A DNA stretch of 64,000 nucleotides, taken from the NCBI GenBank assembly GCA_040902105.1, contig JBBDXW010000050.1:1-64000 (forward strand), in the 5' to 3' direction. Under the pieces are notes generated by a model, which did not search any database, was not told the origin of the DNA, and worked only from the letters and a program-made list of their open reading frames with translations. Positions within the stretch are counted from its first letter, which is position 1, and the number at the start of each line of letters is the position of its first letter. The stretch comes from IDS-8 sp040902105 (GTDB lineage: Bacteria > Pseudomonadota > Gammaproteobacteria > Steroidobacterales > Woeseiaceae). The position numbers and the translations under genes were made by a program. Of the stretch, positions 54,008 through 61,924 are shown piece after piece.

Positions 54008-56449
54008 ATGTTGAGCCACGACGTCCGCTACTCCCTTCGCATGCTGCGAAAAAGCCCCGGTTTCACGGCCGTTGCGCTCATCACCCTGGCGCTGGGCATC
54101 GGCGCCAATACCGCGATCTTCTCGGTCGTGGACAGAATTGTGCTGCAGCCTCTCGATTACACCGATCCCGAGCGTATCGTCCGGCTGCAAACGAGCTGGG
54201 CGAGTGAGCCGGATGCCTCCATCTCGCCGGCCGAGTACTTCGACTACCGCGACCAGCTGAATACCTTCTCCGCGATGGGCGTTTACGCGTTCTCATCGAC
54301 GAGCATCACGGGTGACGATCGGCCGGAGCGCCTGCGCGGCGCATTCGTATCGTCCGGACTGCTGCCGGCGCTCGGCGCCGGTTTCTTGCTCGGCCGGGGC
54401 TTCACGGCCGATGAGGAATTGCCCGGCCACGACGTTGCGATTCTGAGCCGGGATCTCTGGCAACGGCGTTTTGGAAGTTCCGACGACGTAATCGGACGGC
54501 AGGTCGTGCTGGACGGCCGTACAAGAATGGTCGTCGGCGTACTCTCGGCCGACTTCCGCTTGCCGGAGGATTACACGGCGAACGAGGCGACGGAGGTTTA
54601 CCTCCCCTTGGGGATGGACGAGGCCACCGTGCCAAATCGCGGCAGTCATTTCCTCTCCGGCATCGCGCGACTGGCACCGAACGTGACCGTCGATCGCGCA
54701 GCGGCAGCGGTACAGACGCTGGCAGCGCGCATGGTCGAGCGTTATCCCGACGACTACCCGGCGGACATGCGGTTCACGGCGACGGTGCTCCCGCTCGTGG
54801 ACGATGTCGTCGGACCGGTGCGCCCGGCGTTGTTCGTGCTGCTTTCAGCGGTCGGCCTCGTGCTTCTGGTTGCCTGCGCGAACGTGGCGAACCTGCTCCT
54901 CGCGCGGGCGGAAGCGCGCCAGGGCGAGTTTGCGTTGCGCACCGCGCTCGGTGCGGGCCGCAAGCGCATTTTCCGTCAGCTCATTGTCGAAAGCGTGCTG
55001 CTCGCGACGGCCGGCGGGGCGCTCGGAGTGCTGCTGGCCATCGGCGGCACGAAGATGCTGGTCGCGCTGCAGCCGCCGGACCTGCCGCGGATCGATTCCG
55101 TGGCTATCGATCTGCGCGTGCTGGCGTTTACCGCCGCAACGATCGGCCTGGCCGGGATTCTGCTCGGCCTGGTTCCGGCGTTCCAGGCGAGTGGCGCACG
55201 CCCCGCGGCCGCGCTGCACGAAGGCGGCGGGCGGACTACCGGCAGCCGGCAGCGGCTCCGTGCGGGACTGGTCGTGGCCGAAATTGCTTTTGCCGTCGTG
55301 CTGCTTATCGTGGCGGGACTTTTGACGCGCAGTTATGTCGAGTTGCGCGGCGTGGATCCGGGTTACCGCGTGGAGCACGTGCTGACGACAGAACTCGACC
55401 TGCCGGCCGCGAGCTACCCGGGTGCGCCGGAAGTGACGCTCTTCTACCGCCAGCTGCTCGATCGTATCGGCGCGTTACCGGGCGTCGCCGTGGCCGGCTC
55501 GGTCTCCAACCTGCCGCTCGCGACCCGTTTAGGCGATCTGAACTTCGACATCGAAGGCCACGAGGAGGCCCAGGGCGATGTATCGCCTGCCGCCGATTGG
55601 CAGACCGTCACGCCGGGGTATTTCGATGCCCTGAAAATCGCGCTGGTGCGCGGGCGCGGCATCGAGGACACGGACGACGTGCGCGCCCCCGGCGTGGTAG
55701 TGATCAATGAAACGGCAGCGGCACGGTACTGGCCCGGCGAGGATCCGATCGGTCGCCGCTTCCTCCTGGGCGGCGGCGCCGCCCCCGGCTGGGTCACGAT
55801 CGTCGGTATTGCGCGCGACGTGCGGCACGCCGCATTCGACGAACCACCGCGCTCCCAGATGTACCTGCCTCATGCGCAATTCAGGTTCTGGGACGACGGC
55901 GGTCCCGTGCGCGGTTTGACACTCGCGATCCGTACGCGGGTCGAGCCGGCCGCGATCGCCGGGATCGTGCGGCGGGAAGTGCGTGAGCTCGATGCGGCGC
56001 TGCCGCTCGCCGATTTTCGCACCATGGATCAGGTCGTCTCGGCATCGGTGGCACGCCCGCGGCTGATGATGTTGTTGTTGGGGACTTTCGCGGCGGTCGC
56101 GCTGGTGCTCGGCGCGGTTGGCGTGTACGGAGTGATGGCTTACCTGGTTGGCCGCCGCAAGCGGGAGATGGGGATTCGCCTTGCACTCGGTGCCCGGCCG
56201 CGCCAGGTCGCCGGGTTGGTCTTGCGCAGTAGCCTGATCCTCACCGCGGCCGGCATCGGCGTCGGCCTCGTGATCGCGGCGACGCTCACGCGCGCACTCT
56301 CCGGATTGCTCTACGGCGTGGCGCCGCTCGATGCAGCGACCTTTGTCGCCGTCCCGCTGGTCCTTGGCGCGGTGGCGATGTTCGCGGCCTGGATGCCGAC
56401 GCGGCATGCGACGCGCGTGGACCCGACGATCGTGTTGCGGCACGAGTGA
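54008..56449 (+). CDS. ADOP-type ABC permease, array member 4
   Basis: 813 residues with canonical features: MLSHDVRYSLRMLRKSPGFT, LALGIGANTAIFSVVDRIVL, first FtsX block LLVACANVANLLLARAEARQGEFALRTALGAG, central helix LLIVAGLLTRSYVELRGVDPGY, last block VGVYGVMAYLVGRRKREMGIRLALGA. The ending DPTIVLRHE varies from ALRYE. It has the classical ADOP N-terminus of the acidobacterial-type permeases. Start codon lies 3 bases after the previous stop. Confidence 0.93.
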   Translation: MLSHDVRYSLRMLRKSPGFTAVALITLALGIGANTAIFSVVDRIVLQPLDYTDPERIVRLQTSWASEPDASISPAEYFDYRDQLNTFSAMGVYAFSSTSITGDDRPERLRGAFVSSGLLPALGAGFLLGRGFTADEELPGHDVAILSRDLWQRRFGSSDDVIGRQVVLDGRTRMVVGVLSADFRLPEDYTANEATEVYLPLGMDEATVPNRGSHFLSGIARLAPNVTVDRAAAAVQTLAARMVERYPDDYPADMRFTATVLPLVDDVVGPVRPALFVLLSAVGLVLLVACANVANLLLARAEARQGEFALRTALGAGRKRIFRQLIVESVLLATAGGALGVLLAIGGTKMLVALQPPDLPRIDSVAIDLRVLAFTAATIGLAGILLGLVPAFQASGARPAAALHEGGGRTTGSRQRLRAGLVVAEIAFAVVLLIVAGLLTRSYVELRGVDPGYRVEHVLTTELDLPAASYPGAPEVTLFYRQLLDRIGALPGVAVAGSVSNLPLATRLGDLNFDIEGHEEAQGDVSPAADWQTVTPGYFDALKIALVRGRGIEDTDDVRAPGVVVINETAAARYWPGEDPIGRRFLLGGGAAPGWVTIVGIARDVRHAAFDEPPRSQMYLPHAQFRFWDDGGPVRGLTLAIRTRVEPAAIAGIVRREVRELDAALPLADFRTMDQVVSASVARPRLMMLLLGTFAAVALVLGAVGVYGVMAYLVGRRKREMGIRLALGARPRQVAGLVLRSSLILTAAGIGVGLVIAATLTRALSGLLYGVAPLDAATFVAVPLVLGAVAMFAAWMPTRHATRVDPTIVLRHE

Positions 56450-56463
56450 CACAGGAGTTCCGA

Positions 56464-58926
56464 ATGACAGCGGCAAACCGTTTGGAAAAGTCGCTGCAGG
56501 ATATCCGTTACGGCGCCCGCGTCCTGATCCGGCGGCCCGGTTTCGCATTGGGCGTCATCTTCATTCTTGCACTGGGCATCGGCACCGCTATCGCGACGTT
56601 CAGTGTCATCAACAGCGTGATCCTGAAACCCCTGCCGTACGGCCAGGCCGATCGAGCGGTGATGATCTGGAGCAGTTGGAAGGGTTTTCCAGAGACCTGG
56701 GTTTCCTATGATGAATACGAAGCCTACCAGGCGGACATCGACTCTTTTGCGGAAGTCGGCATTTCCTATGGCCCGCTGACCGTGACAGCCGGCGGCGACG
56801 ACGAGCCCGAATCCCTGCAAGGCGCGGCGATCACCGAAAGCCTGTTGCGAGTGCTCGATGTACAGCCGGTGATCGGACGCAATTTCCTCGCCGAGGAAGA
56901 CCGGCCGGGAGGCGACAGCGTCGCGATCATCGGCTACGACCTCTGGCAGCGGCGCTTCTCCGCCGACCCGGAAATTGTCGGCGCGACGATCGACGTCGAC
57001 GGCAGTCCCACGCGTGTCGTCGGTGTCCTGCCGGCGGATTTTCGCATGCCGATGGATTACGGCGGCGAAAGCAGGACCGAGGTGCTGCAACCACTGGCCG
57101 CGGACCCGATGGAATACGACGCAATTCCCGGCGAGGGTTTCGCACTCGCGGGCGGCTCGCATACCTTTTACGCCTTCGCGCGGCTTGCGCCCGGCGCCAC
57201 CGTAACAGAGGCCAACGCCGAACTCGACGCCTTTACCGAACGCAAGAGGGCGGATGGAACCTACCCGGCGTCCTGGGATTTTCGCGCACACGCGGAGTCG
57301 CTGCCCGAGCAGATCACCGGAGACATGCACTCGGCACTCTGGGGGCTCGGTGTGGCCGTCGTGGTCGTACTGGTGATTGCCTCTGCCAACGTCGCCGGAC
57401 TGATGTTGATTCGCGGGGAGTTCCGGCGGCACGAATTCGGTATTCGCACCGCGCTGGGCGCAAACCGTGGCGCGCTCGCCCGGCAGTTGCTGATGGAGTC
57501 CGGACTGCTCGCCGTCGTCGCGGGCGCGATCGGCGTGACCATCGCCTGGCTCGCCCTGCGCGGATTGCGCTTCGTGGCGCCGGAGACTTTGCCGCGCTTC
57601 GGGGAAATCGGTATTGACGGCGTTGCGCTCGGCTTCGCATTGGGCCTGAGCCTGCTGACCGCGTTCCTTGTGGGCCTGGTTCCCGCAATGCAGGCAGTTC
57701 GTGCCGGCCCGCATGAGGCGCGATATGGGGCCGGCACAGCACCGCCGGCCGGCCGTTCCGTTGTGAACGGCCGCTTTGCGCTGATCGTCGGGGAGGTGGC
57801 GCTCGCCGTGGTGCTGGTCGCGAGCGCGGGCCTGATGGTCCGCACCGTGTCCAACCTGATGGCGATCGACCCCGGCTTCGACAGCGATCGGCTGGTGACC
57901 GTGCAACTGGCTCTCCCGTCGTCGCGGTATCCGACGCCCGAATCGGTGTCCGCCTTTTATCGCGAGTTGCAGGCGCGTGTAGGGACCTTGCCCGGTGTCG
58001 AAGCGGCCGGCGCCGTGCGTATTCTGCCGCTCGCCACCGACATCGGCGACATGGGCGTCTCAATCGACGGCTACCAGCCCGCGCCGGGGGAACAGACCGC
58101 GGGCGAATGGCAGGTTGTCACGCCGGGCTATTTGCAGGCCATGAACGTAGCGTTGCAGCACGGCCGCTATATCGAAGATTCAGATACCGCGGAGGATCCG
58201 GTCATCGTCATCAATCGGGCCTTTGCGGAAAAGTATTTTTCCGACCTCGACCCCGTGGGCCGAACGGTCGTGGTCGGGAGCAATACTGAAACCCGTGTTG
58301 TCGGCGTGGTCGCCGATACCCACCACAACGACCTGACATCGGCGGTCAAGCCGCGATTTTATATTCCGCACGCGGTGCGCGCGCAGCGCACGATGCACCT
58401 GCTGGCGCAAACCGAAGCGGACCCGAAATTGCTCGTCAACAGCATACGCAATGAACTGCACTCGCTCGATGCCCGCCTCGCGCTCGGCGACATACGAATG
58501 ATGGCCGACATCGTTCTGGACGCGACCGCGCAACCGCGGTTCGTCATGCTCACGCTCTCCGGCTTCGGGGTCCTGGCGCTGGTCCTGGGTTGCGCGGGCA
58601 TCTACGCCGTGCTTGGGTATTTCGTGAGCCGGCGCACGCGCGAAATCGGCATCCAGATGAGCCTCGGCGCGAAACGCACGGCGATTTTCGGCAACGTGCT
58701 GCGGCAGGGACTGTGGCTGACGTCGATCGGTGTCGTGCTCGGCACCCTGGCGGCGCTTGCAGCGACGCAGTTTCTGCAGAGCTTGCTGGTGGGCGTCTCG
58801 GCTGCCGATCCACTGACTTACCTGGCCACGGCACTCCTGTTCCTGACGGCGGGAGTGCTGGCTTGCCTGTACCCCGCCTTGCGGGCGATGGCAGTGAATC
58901 CGATGGAAGCGCTGCGCCACGAATGA
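56464..58926 (+). CDS. ADOP-type ABC permease, array member 5
   Basis: 820 residues from the ATG at 56464 after CAGGAG; a GTG 18 bases upstream is in frame but unnecessary. N-terminus LEKSLQDIRYGARVLIRRPG and LALGIGTAIATFSVINSVIL, first FtsX block VLVIASANVAGLMLIRGEFRRHEFGIRTALGAN, central helix VVLVASAGLMVRTVSNLMAIDPGF, last block CAGIYAVLGYFVSRRTREIGIQMSLGAK, end AVNPMEALRHE. No defect is visible. Confidence 0.92.
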   Translation: MTAANRLEKSLQDIRYGARVLIRRPGFALGVIFILALGIGTAIATFSVINSVILKPLPYGQADRAVMIWSSWKGFPETWVSYDEYEAYQADIDSFAEVGISYGPLTVTAGGDDEPESLQGAAITESLLRVLDVQPVIGRNFLAEEDRPGGDSVAIIGYDLWQRRFSADPEIVGATIDVDGSPTRVVGVLPADFRMPMDYGGESRTEVLQPLAADPMEYDAIPGEGFALAGGSHTFYAFARLAPGATVTEANAELDAFTERKRADGTYPASWDFRAHAESLPEQITGDMHSALWGLGVAVVVVLVIASANVAGLMLIRGEFRRHEFGIRTALGANRGALARQLLMESGLLAVVAGAIGVTIAWLALRGLRFVAPETLPRFGEIGIDGVALGFALGLSLLTAFLVGLVPAMQAVRAGPHEARYGAGTAPPAGRSVVNGRFALIVGEVALAVVLVASAGLMVRTVSNLMAIDPGFDSDRLVTVQLALPSSRYPTPESVSAFYRELQARVGTLPGVEAAGAVRILPLATDIGDMGVSIDGYQPAPGEQTAGEWQVVTPGYLQAMNVALQHGRYIEDSDTAEDPVIVINRAFAEKYFSDLDPVGRTVVVGSNTETRVVGVVADTHHNDLTSAVKPRFYIPHAVRAQRTMHLLAQTEADPKLLVNSIRNELHSLDARLALGDIRMMADIVLDATAQPRFVMLTLSGFGVLALVLGCAGIYAVLGYFVSRRTREIGIQMSLGAKRTAIFGNVLRQGLWLTSIGVVLGTLAALAATQFLQSLLVGVSAADPLTYLATALLFLTAGVLACLYPALRAMAVNPMEALRHE

Positions 58927-58936
58927 GGATGCAGGC

Positions 58937-59017
58937 ATGACAGCAATGTTGATGGAGATTCGCCAATCCGCGCGCCGGTTGGCCGGTAGCCACGGAGCAC
59001 TCCAATGTGGCAAGTAA
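58937..59017 (+). pseudogene. Vestigial permease start codon region (26 residues)
   Basis: A short frame begins MTAMLMEIRQSARRLAGSHG and stops after 26 residues. MEIRQSARRLA is the same N-terminal sequence as array member 2 (FEIRQSARRLA), so this is the beginning of a lost permease gene, cut 16 residues in. It overlaps the start of member 6 by 13 bases and has a GAGGATGCAGGC ribosome region, so it may still act as a translational coupler. Confidence 0.6.
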
Positions 59018-61410
59018 TGCAACGCCTGCTGCGACGGCCGATTTATGCGATGTCCGTCACGTTCGTGCTGGGTATCGGCCTTGGAAGCGCTTACTGCCTC
59101 TATGGCATCGTGGACTCCGTTCTGTTCCGGCCGTTGCAGGTTGCGGACGCGGACCGCGTCGTGCGAATTTTCAGAACCAACGAATCGGCAGTGCGCGACA
59201 ACTGGTCGCGGGAAAACATCCTGCAACAGCTCGCGACCGTGGATGCGTTCGAGTCTGTTGCGTTCTATGCGGACTGGGTGCAGGTGACCTACGAAACGTC
59301 GGACCGCCAGCACGAGATGACGGGTGCGGTGGTCAGCGGCAACTACTTCGCGCTCATGCGCGTTCAGCCGCTCGCGGGTCGATTGCTGCAAGTCCCGGAT
59401 GCCGTACGCGGCGCGGCGCCGGTCGCCGTGCTGAGCGCGGAAGTCTGGCGCAATCACTTTAACGCGAATGAGGAAATCATCGGCCAGGGAATTCGCATCA
59501 ATGGCGAACTCCTTACGGTGGTCGGCGTGGCGCCGCCCGGTTTTTCCGGCGTCTCGCTGGAGGCGAAGGTGGATGTGTGGATGCCGATGTCGCTCGCCAA
59601 CATGGCACTCAGCGGATTTTCCCTCGACATGCTGTTTGGCGCGAACGTGTCATGGCTCGATGTCGTCGCACGATTGGCGCCCGGTATCAGCGCATCGGAT
59701 GCGCAACAGGCTCTGGATACCCGCAGACTTGCGCGTGCCGAGGACGAAGAGAAACTGGCGCCCACACTGGTGCTGCCGGCGCGCGAGGTTGCCGTCGACC
59801 CGGACGGGGAACGCGGAACCCGCAACACGTCATGGGTCCTCCTTGGACTGGTCGGAGTCCTTCTGCTCGTGGTCTGGTCGGACGTCGTCGGTTTGATGCT
59901 GGTCCGCGCCGAGACGCAACGGGCGGAGACAGCGGTGCGCATGAGTCTCGGCGCGACCCGGCTTCGCGTCGCCGCGGATGCATTGGCGGAATCCGCGGCA
60001 ATCGCCGCGGCGGCCGGATTGCTTGCGGCGCTTACGGGTTATCTGTTTGCACGGTGGCTGATCAGCGTCGCCGGCGACGACCTGGGTATTGCCGTCGATG
60101 CCGGCAGTATGCTGTTCAACGCGCGTACGTTGACGGCATTCGGTGCAATGCTCGTTCTCACTGTCGTGTTGACGAGTCTGGCGCCTATGCGCCGCCTGGC
60201 GAGAACGATTTTGACAGTCGCATTGCGGAATGCTCATACCGACAGCACGCAACGCGTGGTCGGTATGAGGGACATGCTCGTTGCGTTGCAGATCGGCGTG
60301 TCGCTGGTCCTGTTGACGGCTGCAACAATGTTCGTCGGATCATTGCGCGCAACTATGGCTATCGATCCGGGCTTCTCCATCGCCAACAGGGCAGTTGCAC
60401 GCATCAGCCTGAATAACAACGATGACGAAAAACAGGCTTATCGCGCGATACTCGAAGGCTTGCGCAACGACGGTCGAGTACAGAATGCCGCACTCGTACT
60501 GTTTGCCCCGGTCAACGACTCCGGCCTCCGTGCGGATGTAAAGCCGCAGGATTATTCAGCGGGCCCCGGCGAAGATCCGGATGTCGACGTGTTGCCGGTC
60601 AGTGACGGTTTCTTCCGCACCATGGGCATCGAGATGCTGCGAGGTCGTGACATCGATCCGCGGCAAGTTGCGGATGACACCCGGCAAGTCGTCGTGAACC
60701 AGGCGTTCGCGGACCGTTACTGGCCCGGCCGTTCCGTACTCGGTCTTGCACTCTACGAGTTCATGAGCGAGCACAACGCCGAAGTCGTCGGTGTGGTTGC
60801 AAATCACAAACAGCGGGACCTCCATGGGAAACCGTTGCCGATCGTTTACGCCCCGGCACAATCGATGTTCGTTACGGGCCTGGAAATCGTCGTTGAGGCA
60901 TCCTCCGCGGAACTGGCGCTTGCGGCCATCCGCGACGTCACGGTACGCGAGGCCCCGGGTTCGAGCCTGATCCAGGCGTCGACCCTGCAAGGCCGAATGG
61001 ACGATATCACGGCGCGCGATCGCGCCATCACCACCGTGGCCGGCGGCAGCGCGGTGTTCGCGACGCTTCTTGCGATCGTTGGCATGTATGGCATCGCCGC
61101 ATTTTCTGTACGTCACCGGCAACGCGAAATCGGCATTCGCTATTCGCTCGGTGCGACGCGCGGCAAGGTTGTTTTGAGATTCCTGCGTCGCGGCGCGCTG
61201 GTGGCTGCTGCGGGCATCGTATTGGGCAGTTTGTCGACCCTGGTGCTCGCTCCAGGGTTTGCCGGCACGATGTCAGGAGTCAACACCGTTCCCATTACCG
61301 AGCTTCTCCTGGTCGCGATCCTGCTGAGCACGATCGCCATTCTCGCAAACCTGGTTCCCGTGTGGCGCGCCGCCGGCGTCGCGCCGATGGAGGTGCTGCG
61401 CGATGAGTGA
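59005..61410 (+). CDS. ADOP-type ABC permease, array member 6 (divergent N-terminus)
   Basis: 801 residues. The N-terminus MWQVMQRLLRRPIYAMSVTF and LGIGLGSAYCLYGIVDSVLF departs from the usual GIGANTAIFS, though an N-terminal helix remains. The first FtsX block is weak (LLLVVWSDVVGLMLVRAETQRAETAVRMSLGAT), the central helix VLLTAATMFVGSLRATMAIDPGF, and the last block VGMYGIAAFSVRHRQREIGIRYSLGAT with ending GVAPMEVLRDE. First helix and periplasmic domain look faster-evolving than in the other members. Its stop overlaps the next fragment's ATG. Confidence 0.88.
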   Translation: MWQVMQRLLRRPIYAMSVTFVLGIGLGSAYCLYGIVDSVLFRPLQVADADRVVRIFRTNESAVRDNWSRENILQQLATVDAFESVAFYADWVQVTYETSDRQHEMTGAVVSGNYFALMRVQPLAGRLLQVPDAVRGAAPVAVLSAEVWRNHFNANEEIIGQGIRINGELLTVVGVAPPGFSGVSLEAKVDVWMPMSLANMALSGFSLDMLFGANVSWLDVVARLAPGISASDAQQALDTRRLARAEDEEKLAPTLVLPAREVAVDPDGERGTRNTSWVLLGLVGVLLLVVWSDVVGLMLVRAETQRAETAVRMSLGATRLRVAADALAESAAIAAAAGLLAALTGYLFARWLISVAGDDLGIAVDAGSMLFNARTLTAFGAMLVLTVVLTSLAPMRRLARTILTVALRNAHTDSTQRVVGMRDMLVALQIGVSLVLLTAATMFVGSLRATMAIDPGFSIANRAVARISLNNNDDEKQAYRAILEGLRNDGRVQNAALVLFAPVNDSGLRADVKPQDYSAGPGEDPDVDVLPVSDGFFRTMGIEMLRGRDIDPRQVADDTRQVVVNQAFADRYWPGRSVLGLALYEFMSEHNAEVVGVVANHKQRDLHGKPLPIVYAPAQSMFVTGLEIVVEASSAELALAAIRDVTVREAPGSSLIQASTLQGRMDDITARDRAITTVAGGSAVFATLLAIVGMYGIAAFSVRHRQREIGIRYSLGATRGKVVLRFLRRGALVAAAGIVLGSLSTLVLAPGFAGTMSGVNTVPITELLLVAILLSTIAILANLVPVWRAAGVAPMEVLRDE

Positions 61411-61879
61411 AGTGATCGTCGGCGTGCTGCCGGCGCATTTCACGTTTCCCTTTCTGCCGGATCGCGACGTCTGGTTGCCCCTGCAATCCGAACCGATCGG
61501 TCGGGGGAATGCCTACCTCCGCGTCGTCGGCCGCCTTGCGCCTGGCGTAACGCTCGAGGCGGCTAGCGCGGACATGACAACGGATGGTGCGCGCCTCGCC
61601 GCCGCATATCCGGAGGACAACGCAGACTCTTCTGTCTACGTGCAACCGCTGCACGAGGCCGTTGTCGCGGGTGTGAAACAGCGCCTGCTCGTGTTGTGGG
61701 CCGCCGTCGGCTTTGTGCTGATTGCGTGCGTGAACATCGCGAATCTTCTGCTTGTGCGTGCCGTCGGCCGCATGCGTGAACTCGGCATCCGCGGCGCTCC
61801 CGGCGCGCGGCGCGACAGGCTGGGGCGTGGCGCGCCGCGCGGACACAACCCATGCGCGTGCTGCGCGAAGAATGAATGA
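61403..61879 (+). pseudogene. Internal fragment of an ADOP-type permease
   Basis: 158 residues starting inside the first periplasmic domain (VIVGVLPAHFTFPFLPDRDVWLPL) and ending after the first core helix (LLVLWAAVGFVLIACVNIANLLLVRAVGRMRELGIRGAPGARR). The N-terminal helix and ~160 preceding residues, and everything after the first FtsX helix, are missing; the last ~20 residues are out-of-register nonsense. The ATG overlaps the previous stop by 8 bases, an accident of the deletion junction or real coupling. Confidence 0.75.
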
Positions 61880-61924
61880 AGAAGAAGCGGACGCGACAGC
61901 GGCGGAACCAGGAGGCATGACGCA

